A stretch of DNA of 56,272 nt from Clostridium sp. AM58-1XD (GTDB lineage Bacteria > Bacillota > Clostridia > Lachnospirales > Lachnospiraceae), in NCBI RefSeq assembly GCF_003464085.1, contig NZ_QSDR01000029.1:1-56272 (forward strand), given 5' to 3'. The notes beneath the pieces were generated by a model that saw only the letters and a program-made list of their open reading frames with translations, was not told the DNA's origin and ran no database searches. The position numbers were made by a program, and so were the translations under genes. Below are positions 44,226 to 53,145 of this stretch, one piece after another (position 1 is the first letter of the stretch; each line of letters opens with the position of its first letter).

Positions 44226-46295
44226 ATGACACAGCAGACAATGCTTCTGGTCGATGATACAGAACTGAATCTTGCCATACTGGAAGGCATCTTTGAGGAG
44301 AATTTTAAGATTCTGAAGGCGCGGAATGGAAAAGAAGCGCTTAAGCTCCTGAAGGAGAATGCAATTGACATCGTCGTTCTGGATGTAATCATGCCCGTCA
44401 TGGACGGATTTGAAACGCTGGAGCGGATTAAGGAAGATGAGGCTCTATCTGATATCCCTGTTGTGATGTCCACTTCGGAAGCCGGAGAGAATGAAGCAAG
44501 GGCCCTTTCTCTCGGAGCGGACGATTTTATTATGAAGCCATACAACCCTGTAGTCGTATACAAAAGGGTGGAAAATATTATTGTAAAGCATGTACTGGAG
44601 CAGCAGAAGCTGCGCGACGCCCTGATCGAGTCTAAGGAAGACTTCCAGTCGCTGGCTGATTCCGTTCCCGGAGGAATCAGCGTATGGAAAGTCACGGATA
44701 AGGTAATGGTCCATTATTTCAACGACGGATTATGTGAACTCATCGGCTGTACGAGAGATGAGTTCACACGTCTGTATGCCGAAGACCTGTCCCGGATCGT
44801 GTACCATGACGATTATGAGATGGTCATGGAGGCTCTTCAGGGAAAGGCGGAACTGGGGCACAGAGTGAACATGATGCATCGGATTGTCTGCCAAAACGGT
44901 GATATCAGGTGGGTAAAGCTGACGGCAGTTCTGTACAAGATGGAAGAGGAAGCGCCGATTTACCGCGCTGTGGATATCGATGTTACGGAAAGTAGGGAGA
45001 ATGAGCTTCTGGTGGAACAGAAGAATATTGAACTGCGCCATACGCTGGAACACGATTCGCTTACGGATATTTATAACCGGTATGGATTCTGCAGCCGCAC
45101 GGCCCAGTTCCTGAACGAACATCAGGGAGGCTCCTATGTGCTGATGCAGGTGGATATCGAACGGTTTAAAATCATCAATGAACTGTACGGAACAAAGATG
45201 GGGGACAGGATTCTGTGCCTCCTTGCGGAAAGCCTGAAAGAGTGTCTGGAAGACCAGGCAGTTTACGGACGCCTGGAGGCGGACCACTTTGTGATCTGCC
45301 TTAAGAATGACCAGGAATATCTGGCATATGTCCGCAGTTTTCTGCAGAAAAAGATGGAAAAGTTAAGTATCCGTCATCAGATCAGCCTTTATTTCGGGAT
45401 TTATCCGATTACCGACGCGTCCATGTCCGTAGATCTGATGTGTGACAGGGCAAATCTGTCTCTGGAGAGCGTGAAGGGAAAATACAATCAGAATTATGCT
45501 GTTTTTGATGAAAAACTTCACGAAAAGGTCCTTCTGGAACAGGAGCTGACGAACGAAATGGATTGGGCGCTGAAGACGGGACAGTTTAATGTGTATATTC
45601 AGCCGATATTCAGTATTGAGACGGGACAGATTGTAAGCGGGGAGGCTCTGGTCCGCTGGATTCATCCGCACAAGGGAATGATATCGCCCGGTGATTTTAT
45701 TCCGTTTTTTGAAAAGAACGGATTTATTGTAAAGCTGGATGCGTACATAAGAGAAGCGGTTGTCAAAATACTGGACCGGATCCCCATTTCTGTCAATATT
45801 TCCAGACTGGAGTTCTACGACCCTGACTTTGTGTCCAATTTAATCGCGCTGGTGGAGAAATACCAGGTGGATCCCGGTCTTTTAAGGCTGGAAATAACGG
45901 AAAGCGCCTATACGGACAACCCGCAGCAGCTTCTTGAAGAAATTGAAGTCCTGAGAAAATATGGATTCAAGATTCTGATGGATGACTTTGGAAGCGGTTA
46001 TTCGTCGCTGAATATGCTCAAAGAAGCGCCGGTTGATATTATGAAACTGGATATGACTTTTTTAAGAGGCGGAGACTGCTACGGAAGGGAAAAACGGATT
46101 CTGGAATCCATCATTCATATGGCGAAGGACATCGGCCTGGAGACGGTTGCTGAGGGAATCGAGACAGGAGAACAGGCAGGATTCCTGAAGAACATATCCT
46201 GTGAGTACGGCCAGGGATATTATTTTGCGCGTCCTATGCCGGCAAAAGATTTTCTGGAAATGACCGGAACAAAAAAGGACATCGCAAAAGCCTGA
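44226..46295 (+). CDS. REC-PAS-pseudoGGDEF-EAL c-di-GMP phosphodiesterase
   Basis: 689 residues behind GGGGAG. The receiver has LLVDDTELN, phospho-acceptor Asp53 (VVLDVIMPVMDG) and MKPY. A PAS domain (about 140-265) and a GGDEF domain with RLEADHF in place of the catalytic motif follow. The EAL domain is intact: EALVRW at 473, SVNIS, RLEITES, DDFGSGYSS at 586, KLDMTF, AEGIET and QGYYFARP. It should hydrolyse c-di-GMP under control of phosphorylation by an unlinked kinase. It is its own transcription unit with a terminator after it. Confidence 0.9.
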   Translation: MTQQTMLLVDDTELNLAILEGIFEENFKILKARNGKEALKLLKENAIDIVVLDVIMPVMDGFETLERIKEDEALSDIPVVMSTSEAGENEARALSLGADDFIMKPYNPVVVYKRVENIIVKHVLEQQKLRDALIESKEDFQSLADSVPGGISVWKVTDKVMVHYFNDGLCELIGCTRDEFTRLYAEDLSRIVYHDDYEMVMEALQGKAELGHRVNMMHRIVCQNGDIRWVKLTAVLYKMEEEAPIYRAVDIDVTESRENELLVEQKNIELRHTLEHDSLTDIYNRYGFCSRTAQFLNEHQGGSYVLMQVDIERFKIINELYGTKMGDRILCLLAESLKECLEDQAVYGRLEADHFVICLKNDQEYLAYVRSFLQKKMEKLSIRHQISLYFGIYPITDASMSVDLMCDRANLSLESVKGKYNQNYAVFDEKLHEKVLLEQELTNEMDWALKTGQFNVYIQPIFSIETGQIVSGEALVRWIHPHKGMISPGDFIPFFEKNGFIVKLDAYIREAVVKILDRIPISVNISRLEFYDPDFVSNLIALVEKYQVDPGLLRLEITESAYTDNPQQLLEEIEVLRKYGFKILMDDFGSGYSSLNMLKEAPVDIMKLDMTFLRGGDCYGREKRILESIIHMAKDIGLETVAEGIETGEQAGFLKNISCEYGQGYYFARPMPAKDFLEMTGTKKDIAKA

Positions 46296-46332
46296 TCAGG
46301 AAGCTGGAAAAGCGGTTTCCTGTATATCAATA

Positions 46333-46379
46333 AAAAAGAACCTTTATCCGCATGAAATGAGACGGAAAAGGTTCTTTTT
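46333..46379. terminator. Bidirectional terminator between convergent genes
   Basis: AAAAAGAACCTTT-TCCG (46333-46350) pairs with CGGA-AAGGTTCTTTTT (46363-46379), giving a strong stem with A-run and T-run on its two sides. It ends both the EAL gene and the flavin reductase gene. Confidence 0.9.
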
Positions 46380-46404
46380 ATGCCCGAGAGAGAAAGCGGC
46401 GGAA

Positions 46405-46911
46405 TTAATCGGCAGCGAATACCTTCAGGATTTCTGCAATATACATGACGTGATAATCTTTGTTCGGGTACCATTTTGCGTCATTTTCCATGGCGATGAA
46501 ATTCTCCGGAGGCATGTCATCCTTATAGAGCTTTCTGCATACGAATATCAGATTGGCTTCCTCGAAAGCGACTGTGCCTTCCAGATAACAGGGAGTAAGC
46601 CCGGCTTTTTCCACTTTGCTGCAGTCTCTTCCGGAACATGTGCCGCAGATATTAAGAGCATTCCTGTAATCAGGGCCGAAAAATGAGAGAGTAAAGGTGT
46701 CGTTGGAATCTATAAATTCCTTTGTATACCGCTGAGGGCGTATGTAGCATGTGGCGGTATTCTTGCCCCAGAGCACGCCGGCACCGCCCCAGCTGGCAGT
46801 CATCGTATTGAAATTTTCCTTATCTCCGGCGGTGATTAACATCCAGTCGGAACCGATCCTGGTGAATGGATTAAACTGTAGTTCTTCTGCTTGGACTTCT
46901 TTAAAGCTCAT
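46405..46911 (-). CDS. Flavin reductase-family protein
   Basis: About 168 residues; the start at 46911 has GGAAGG about 8 bases upstream on the minus strand. FNPFTRIGSDWMLITAGD and NTMTASWGGAGVLWGKNTA match the FMN-binding flavin reductase-like split-barrel fold found in gut anaerobes. It probably binds FMN and reduces a flavin or other small substrate with NAD(P)H. The exact substrate is unknown. Confidence 0.82.
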   Translation of the reverse strand: MSFKEVQAEELQFNPFTRIGSDWMLITAGDKENFNTMTASWGGAGVLWGKNTATCYIRPQRYTKEFIDSNDTFTLSFFGPDYRNALNICGTCSGRDCSKVEKAGLTPCYLEGTVAFEEANLIFVCRKLYKDDMPPENFIAMENDAKWYPNKDYHVMYIAEILKVFAAD

Positions 46912-46980
46912 AGTATACCTTCCTTTCATGGTGAAATATGATGATACAACTATTACCATAAACGAAGAAAGAAATCAAGA

Positions 46981-47105
46981 GCGCTTTTCCTGCGCGTCAC
47001 TAATATTTATTACGCTCGCTCCATAAAATGTACGGGAATCGGCTTGACCTTGTGGTCAAGCCGCAGCAAATAGTGCCGCGCTTTTCCTGCGCGTCACTAT
47101 TTTTT
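46981..47105 (+). repeat. Direct repeats and hairpins, second ending in terminator
   Basis: A 22-base segment starting GCGCTTTTCCTGCGCG occurs at 46981-47002 and again at 47078-47099. Each is a small GCGC/GCGC hairpin. Between them lies a perfect 10-bp stem, CGGCTTGACC/GGTCAAGCCG (47040-47063). The second copy is extended by AATAGTG/CACTATT (47069-47101) and followed by T's to 47105, so it acts as a terminator. The two copies may come from duplication of a terminator cassette. Confidence 0.7.
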
Positions 47106-47107
47106 GT

Positions 47108-47136
47108 TTGCAGTGGGCGTCGATTTCCTATATAAT
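47108..47136 (+). promoter_or_regulatory. Promoter of the GH3 gene
   Basis: TTGCAG (47108-47113), a 17-base spacer and TATAAT (47131-47136), 44 bases ahead of the start at 47180. Confidence 0.65.
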
Positions 47137-47179
47137 TTAAGTTAGCGTTGATTATAACATCATTGGTTTGGAGGGAAAA

Positions 47180-48526
47180 TTGAAACAGGAAAAAGAGATT
47201 ATGCAGGAAGCAAGAGGGCGTTCACGGAGAAAGAGGAAGAAGAGGCAGAAAAAGGGATGGGCGGCTGTCGCTGCAGCTGCGGCGCTGATCCTTCTGACGG
47301 GAGCGGCAGTATGGGCTTTGGGGGAAAACAGGGCGGACAGTGCAGAAAGCTATCCTCTGCCCTCGGAAGTTGTAAAGGAGACGTTTCCGGGCGACGCGAA
47401 ACAGCAGGATGAAGGGGAACAGGAGAAAGCGGCGGAATCCGGGCTTTCGGGAGAAGCAGCCGCAGGCAGTGCGAACGATGGAAAAAATGCAGATCTGGAT
47501 TCGATGAGCCTGGAAGAAAAAGCGGCCCAGATTTTTATGATTACTCCGGAAGCGCTCACAGGGTATACACAGGTTACCCAGGCAGGAGAAGCTTCGAGAA
47601 CGGCCCTGGAAAAATATCCGGTGGGCGGCCTGATCTACTTTTCCAGCAACCTGGAAAGTCCTGAACAGCTGAAGGAGATGACGGGAAAAATACAGGAGTA
47701 TTCAAGGGAAATCACAGGACTGCCGCTTTTTCTCGCAATCGATGAAGAGGGCGGAAAGGTGGCCAGGATTGCCAATCATGAAGGATTTTCGGTCAGGGTA
47801 TTTGACAGCATGGCCAGGATCGGGGAATCAGGCGATGAAAATGCCGCTCTGGAGGTTGGAAGGACGATAGGGGGCTACCTGTCGGATTACGGATTTAACA
47901 TGGACTTCGCACCGAATGCGGATGTTTTGACAAATCCGAACAACCAGGTGATCGGAAGCCGTTCCTTCGGGGCGGATCCTGCTGTCGTTACAGCCATGGC
48001 TAAAAAGGTGGCTCAGGGACTGAGAGAACAGGGAGTGATTCCCGTCTATAAACATTTTCCGGGCCACGGGGCCACACAGGGAGATACTCATGATGGATTT
48101 GCATATACGGACAAAACTCTTGACGAACTGAAATCGGCGGAACTGGTTCCTTTTCAGGACGCAGCATCTCAGAATGCGGAATGTATAATGGCAGCCCATA
48201 TTGCGGCTCCATCCGTCACAGGGGATGAAACACCGTCCTCGCTTTCAGAAAAAATGATTACAGGGGTTCTGAGGGACGAGCTGGAATTTAAGGGGCTTGT
48301 CATTACGGATGCGCTGAACATGGGTGCGATCAAAAATTCCTGTTCGTCCGGAGAAGCGGCTGTCAAAGCAGTGCAGGCCGGAGCGGATATTCTGCTTATG
48401 CCCGATGACTTTGAAGAAGCGTATGGGGCTGTAATTCAGGCTGTAAAGGATGGGACAATTAAGGAAGAGCGGCTGAACCGGTCGGTACAGAGAATACTGG
48501 ACGTAAAGAGGGGCATGACGGGATGA
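47180..48526 (+). CDS. GH3 beta-N-acetylhexosaminidase (NagZ-like)
   Basis: About 448 residues. TTG 47180 follows GGAGGG (47170-47175) closely; TTG 47168 and ATG 47201 are alternatives. A basic N-terminus and one membrane segment (about 29-47 from this start), then an acidic linker, place the enzyme outside the membrane. The catalytic domain has FLAIDEEGGKVAR, KHFPGHGATQGDTHDG (His/Asp acid-base dyad of the NagZ subgroup) and the nucleophile Asp in ITDALNMGAI. It probably releases N-acetylglucosamine from peptidoglycan fragments or chitin-like sugars. Confidence 0.87.
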   Translation: MKQEKEIMQEARGRSRRKRKKRQKKGWAAVAAAAALILLTGAAVWALGENRADSAESYPLPSEVVKETFPGDAKQQDEGEQEKAAESGLSGEAAAGSANDGKNADLDSMSLEEKAAQIFMITPEALTGYTQVTQAGEASRTALEKYPVGGLIYFSSNLESPEQLKEMTGKIQEYSREITGLPLFLAIDEEGGKVARIANHEGFSVRVFDSMARIGESGDENAALEVGRTIGGYLSDYGFNMDFAPNADVLTNPNNQVIGSRSFGADPAVVTAMAKKVAQGLREQGVIPVYKHFPGHGATQGDTHDGFAYTDKTLDELKSAELVPFQDAASQNAECIMAAHIAAPSVTGDETPSSLSEKMITGVLRDELEFKGLVITDALNMGAIKNSCSSGEAAVKAVQAGADILLMPDDFEEAYGAVIQAVKDGTIKEERLNRSVQRILDVKRGMTG

Positions 48527-48602
48527 AAAAGGGAACGGGCCTGCCCTGTTAGAATAGAGGGAAAAATACGCAGAAAACAGCCTCGAGCAGAAAAGCGGTT
48601 CT

Positions 48603-48985
48603 GGCAGCCTGAAAACGGCTGCTTATTTACTTTCCAGGATAGACCTTGTTCTTATAAAGTGTTAAAATGTTTGACTCCTGGAAAGTAAAAAGAGCTCCGC
48701 TGTGGACTGCGTGCCCCGCTTTATCGGATACCGTGCTCGGCGCGAAGGTTCGTTTTAGCGAACATCAACTTCCAGTTATTCTCTGTAAGGAAGATGTAAG
48801 GAAGTTTAAGTATTTTATAAAACAAAGAAAAAGGGAACTGTGTTATGATAAAGCCATCAGAAGAGACGTGAAAAGCCTTCAGCTGTAGAGGCACACTTCG
48901 CGCTGAGGAAGTATGTCCGCTGTATGGGCCGCATTCCGGCGTGCGAGTCAGGTCCGCCGGACTCTTTGCTATGGAGGAATATGAG
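48603..48985 (+). other. Intergenic region with inverted repeats
   Basis: No convincing gene lies between the GH3 and ABC genes. GCAGCC/GGCTGC (48604-48622) followed by TTATTT may end the GH3 transcript. A perfect 14-bp inverted repeat (48626-48639 and 48676-48689, TTTACTTTCCAGGA and its complement) encloses 36 bases. A promoter-like pair TTTCCA (48632-48637), 16-base spacer and TATAAA overlaps its left arm. GTTCG/CGAAC (48748-48763) is a third small hairpin. Confidence 0.45.
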
Positions 48986-49696
48986 TTGGCAGAAATAAAG
49001 AAGATGATACAGGTGAATAACCTTTACAAAATATACAGAGTCGGTACGACGAAGGTCTACGCTTTAAATGGAGTGGATTTTACGCTGAATAAGGGGGAAT
49101 TCTGTGCGATTGTCGGGCCTTCAGGCTCTGGTAAGTCCACGCTTCTCAACATGCTGGCCGGTCTGGAAAAGCCCAGCAAGGGAGAGATCATTATCGCAGG
49201 GACGCATATTGAAAAGATGACGGAGCGGCAGCTGGTTACATTTCGAAGGGAGCATGTGGGCTTTATTTTTCAGTCCTATAATCTCCTTCAGACCATGAAT
49301 GCGGTGGAAAACGTGGCACTGCCCCTCTCCTTCCGCGGCGTGCCGAAAAAGGAGAGAGAAGGAAAGGCGAAGAAATTTCTGAAGCTTGTAGGACTGGAAA
49401 AACAGATGAACCATATGGCAAATGAGATGTCGGGAGGGCAGCAGCAGCGAGTGGGGATCGCGCGGGCACTCGTGGTAAATCCGCAGATTATTTTTGCCGA
49501 CGAGCCGACTGGCAATCTGGATTCCAAAACGACGATGGAAGTGTTGAAGCTGATGAGGCGGATTGTGAGGGAGCAGCAGCAGACGTTGATCATGGTCACC
49601 CATGACAATCATCTGGCTTCCTTTGCGGATAAGCAGATTCATATTGTAGACGGGAAGATTACAGGAATCGAAGAGCAGCAGCACGAGGAGGAATAA
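48986..49696 (+). CDS. ABC transporter ATP-binding protein (MacB/LolD type)
   Basis: About 236 residues from TTG 48986, chosen because GGAGG (48973-48977) is 8 bases upstream; ATG 48971 and 48941 are longer alternatives. It has Walker A ([16 protein letters not shown]), Q-loop ([12 protein letters not shown]), signature ([15 protein letters not shown]), Walker B ([13 protein letters not shown]) and the H-loop (VTHDNH). It powers the FtsX/MacB-type permease at 51543. The exported-protein gene between them forms a three-gene unit. Confidence 0.93.
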   Translation: MAEIKKMIQVNNLYKIYRVGTTKVYALNGVDFTLNKGEFCAIVGPSGSGKSTLLNMLAGLEKPSKGEIIIAGTHIEKMTERQLVTFRREHVGFIFQSYNLLQTMNAVENVALPLSFRGVPKKEREGKAKKFLKLVGLEKQMNHMANEMSGGQQQRVGIARALVVNPQIIFADEPTGNLDSKTTMEVLKLMRRIVREQQQTLIMVTHDNHLASFADKQIHIVDGKITGIEEQQHEEE

Positions 49697-49702
49697 GGAG
49701 AG

Positions 49703-51556
49703 ATGGACAGAATGAAGAGTGGAAAGAAAATATTGGCCTTCTGTCTGGCGGCCTGCCTGACGGTGTCAGGTCTTCTGGCGGGAACGGCTTTTCCGTCGCA
49801 GGCGGAATATGTCGATATGTCGGATAACCGGTTTGTACATACGGATAAGGCACCTTCCGGAAAAACGGGGAAGACGATCAATATTCCTCTGACGATTACA
49901 AATGATGGGGGCGAGTTCGATGAGGATGAGAATATCTATGTATCCTTTTCACCGAACAATTACTTTCATGACGATCCGGACGAGATCATGAATGACGACA
50001 GGTCCAAAGAATTTCCGTTCGAAATGGATCAGAACATGTTCAATACAAAGAAGAAGGTAGGAAAGCTGAAAGAAAACAGGTCTAAAACCGTTTCCCTTTC
50101 AGCCAGAGTGCGCCGCGATTTGTCCGATGGTTATTATGCAGTTACCATCCGCGTGGAAGGGGAAGTGAGCGGGTTCCGGGAAGAGCAGGTTAACATCTGG
50201 ATTAAAAAGAGCTCCGACACGTCGGACGACGATGAGGATGAAAACGGAACGATCGATATTGTACTGGGCGAAAACCAGAGTACTCCGGACGGCACCTATC
50301 CAAACGTTATGAACTTTTCCATCAATATGAGAAATGCCTGCAAGACGGATCTCTACGACGTGACCGCGATTCTGGAGCTAAGTGAAGATAAGGAAAAGTA
50401 TCCATTTGAGATCAATGATGCCAATTACGACAGGCGTTTTGACAAGCTGGCAGCAGGGGAAACGGTTCAGCTGACTTACAGCATGGCGATCCGGGACGAC
50501 GTCTATACGGGATACTATCCCATAAAGACGACGATTTACTATCGGGACAGTTCCAACGGAATGGGAGATCTGGAAAAACTGGAAAGGAGCTTTTTTGTAA
50601 GAGTTCATAATAAGGAAAAGGAGGATGACCTGGGGGAATTCGACAAGAACGACAGAAAGATGGCCAGGCTCGTCGTGGACAGCTACGAGACAATTCCGTC
50701 TGAAGTATATGCGGGCCAGGAATTTGAGCTGATTTTGAGAATGAAGAATGCGTCTTCAGAAATTCCGGCGACTAATATTCTCTTTACCATGGAATCAGAG
50801 AAGGTATCGGAGAGCGCAGTATTTACCATGGAATCCGGTTCATCATCCATGACGGTGAGCCGGATGAATCCGGGAGAGATCAAAGAGCTGAGGATGAAGA
50901 TGATTCCGGGAGCAGGCGTGGATCAGAGATCCTATTCCCTGGCGATTAACGAAACATACGACAGTCCGGAATTTAAAAATGCGGAAGAGAAGGTTTCTGT
51001 GGATATTCCTGTAAAACAGGAGCCGAGGATGAACGTAGGCACTTTTGAAATCATGCCGGACAGCATTACGGTGGGAAGCGAAAGTAATGTAATGTTTCCA
51101 ATCAACAATACAGGCAAGGTGACGCTTTATAATGTGATGGTCCGCTTTGAAGCAGATTCCATTAACCCGGCAGAAAGCTATGTGGGTAATATCAAGTCCG
51201 GTGAGACAGGAAATGTCGATGCCATGCTGACCGCTGTTGCTCCGACTTCAGACGACGGAACGGTCCATATTGAAATCACATATGAAGATGTAAACGGTGT
51301 GCCCACCGTTGTGGAGAAGACGCTGCTCTTGACCGTGATGGAGGAAGAACCGATGGATATGGGGGATTTTGACATGGGTGATATGGATGGAATGGAGGGA
51401 GAACCGACATTTTTCCAGAAGAATAAGATGGTTATTCTTGCAACGGCAGCGGTAGCCGTTGCCGGAGTGGCGGCGCTGGTCATCCATATGAGAAAGAAAA
51501 AGAAAAAGAGGCTGCTGGAAGAAGAGGAAGGGGAGACAGAGGATGAGAATTCTTGA
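49703..51556 (+). CDS. Exported CARDB/S-layer-like partner of ABC system
   Basis: 617 residues. AAGGAG is only 2 bases before ATG 49703, so ATG 49712 may be used. A signal peptide (ILAFCLAACLTVSGLLAGTA) is followed by several Ig-like, COG1361-type beta domains (GKTINIPLTITNDGGEFDED, VYAGQEFELILRMKNASSEI, SESNVMFPINNTGKVTLYNV). A Met/Asp-rich linker, one membrane segment (about 578-596) and a basic cytoplasmic tail follow. It overlaps the permease gene by 14 bases. It could be the extracytoplasmic adaptor of this MacB-like exporter, doing in a Gram-positive cell what MacA does in Gram-negatives. Inferred from context. Confidence 0.72.
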   Translation: MDRMKSGKKILAFCLAACLTVSGLLAGTAFPSQAEYVDMSDNRFVHTDKAPSGKTGKTINIPLTITNDGGEFDEDENIYVSFSPNNYFHDDPDEIMNDDRSKEFPFEMDQNMFNTKKKVGKLKENRSKTVSLSARVRRDLSDGYYAVTIRVEGEVSGFREEQVNIWIKKSSDTSDDDEDENGTIDIVLGENQSTPDGTYPNVMNFSINMRNACKTDLYDVTAILELSEDKEKYPFEINDANYDRRFDKLAAGETVQLTYSMAIRDDVYTGYYPIKTTIYYRDSSNGMGDLEKLERSFFVRVHNKEKEDDLGEFDKNDRKMARLVVDSYETIPSEVYAGQEFELILRMKNASSEIPATNILFTMESEKVSESAVFTMESGSSSMTVSRMNPGEIKELRMKMIPGAGVDQRSYSLAINETYDSPEFKNAEEKVSVDIPVKQEPRMNVGTFEIMPDSITVGSESNVMFPINNTGKVTLYNVMVRFEADSINPAESYVGNIKSGETGNVDAMLTAVAPTSDDGTVHIEITYEDVNGVPTVVEKTLLLTVMEEEPMDMGDFDMGDMDGMEGEPTFFQKNKMVILATAAVAVAGVAALVIHMRKKKKKRLLEEEEGETEDENS

Positions 51557-52894
51557 CCTTCTGGCTATGAGCATAAACAGTCTGAGGCGGCGGAAGCTGA
51601 GAACAGCTCTTACCGTTCTGGGAGTTATCATCGGTACGGCGTCCATCGTTGTTATGGTATCTCTTGGAATTGGTTTGAAGGAACTGCAGATGGAGCTTGT
51701 TTCCTCATACGGCAATATGACGGCAATCGATGTTTTCTGCGATATCTATTCTCAGGAGAACAGTTCCAAGGAGCCGAATTATATGAAGGATGATACAATA
51801 GAGCTCATAAAACGGCTGCCTCATGTGAAATCAGTGACGCCGATGCTGAATACGTACATCCTGATGATACAGGGAAAATATACGGCCAGCGTCAGCCTGA
51901 CCGGCGTCAGCCGTGAATACCTGGAGGACATTCCCATTGGAGAAGGAAAGCTTCCTGATGAAAACAGCCGCGAGATGGAACTGGTGGCGGGCAACTGGAT
52001 TCCGCAGAATTTTACGGACGGCAGAGACCGGGGATTTTACAGAGGCATGGAGGAGAACTCTCCGGATGTGGATCTGGTAGGAAAACCAGTTTTCGTTATA
52101 TTCGATACGGATTCCTATTATCAGTCTCAGAATCCGTCAGAAGATAACCAGGTAAAGCCTCCGAAAAAATATCTGATACCTGTATCAGGGATTGTGGACG
52201 GCGGCGAGGATAATTCCTGGAATGAGTACTGCTACAATGTGTATACCGATGTGGACCAGCTGAAGGCATTTTTAAAGAGGACATTTAAGAAAAAGCCGAT
52301 TCCGGGACAGCCTACGACAAAAAAGGGGAAGCCTTACAGCTATTTTATCTATGAAAATGCAAAGGTGTTTGTAGATGAATCAGATAATGTAAAAGAAGTC
52401 CAGCAGGCAATCACGGATATGGCTTTCAGGCCACGAGCAACACAGACTGGATGGAACAGACAAAACAGCAGTCCAACATGATCCAGATGGTCTTAGGAGG
52501 CATCGGAGCGGTATCCCTTTTTGTCGCGGCAATCGGTATTGCCAATACGATGATGATGTCCATTTATGAGAGGACCAGAGAGATCGGCGTTATGAAGGTG
52601 CTTGGCTGTGATATGGGAGATATCCGCAACATGTTCCTGCTGGAATCCGGCTTCATCGGTTTTATGGGAGGAGCTGCGGGCCTGGTGCTCAGCTACCTGA
52701 TTTCCTTTCTCGTAAACCGTTTTGCAGGAATCAGCGAGATGATGACGGGTATTGAAGGAGACATATCCAGGATTCCGCTGTGGCTTTCCATGTCAGCCGT
52801 TGGTTTTGCAGTGGGCGTCGGCATGATTGCAGGATTCTTCCCGGCTATGAGAGCCATGAAACTAAGTCCCCTGGCGGCGATCAGAAATGAATAA
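51543..52894 (+). pseudogene. ABC permease (FtsX/MacB type), frameshifted
   Basis: Joined length about 450 residues. The first frame (51543-52481) has the N-terminal membrane segment (LRTALTVLGVIIGTASIVVM) and the large extracytoplasmic domain. It loses register near 52427, where ATGGCTTTCAGG would be continuous as ATGGGCTTTCAGG. The true sequence (QTKQQSNMIQMVLGGIGAVS) continues in the other frame, with FtsX membrane segments and the ERTREIGVMKVLGC motif, to 52894. It pairs with the ATPase at 48986. A single lost G in an otherwise clean gene suggests an assembly indel, but true inactivation is possible. Confidence 0.85.
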
Positions 52895-52914
52895 AAAGAG
52901 AGGATTGCAGTTAT

Positions 52915-52998
52915 AAAAGCAGGCATGCCCTCGATACCAGATTCCGTTCCAAGGCGGCTAAGCCGCTGCAGCTGGTGTCGACGGCATGCTTTTCTATT
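52915..52998 (+). repeat. Palindromic repeat copy E, probable terminator
   Basis: Copy E: arms 52923-52940 and 52972-52989 pair over 18 bases. Two positions differ from full complementarity, and some stem bases are changed on both sides relative to copy A. An apical stem GCGGC/GCCGC is present and TTTTCTATT follows. It lies 28 bases after the permease stop. Confidence 0.8.
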
Positions 52999-53145
52999 GC
53001 AGCAGTTTTCTTTGCGGCTCGCTGGCTGGAAAGGCAGTTTTTTTATCTGTTTGCAGATTTCTGTTTCAGCTTGACAGATATTGACATAATATGGTATTAT
53101 ATCAATAACAGTAATTATTATTAATATAATACAGGAGGGGAATTC

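Noticed and set aside
48667..48888. A 73-codon frame before the ABC operon
   Set aside because: Overlaps the inverted repeat and hairpins, no ribosome site, no recognisable motif.
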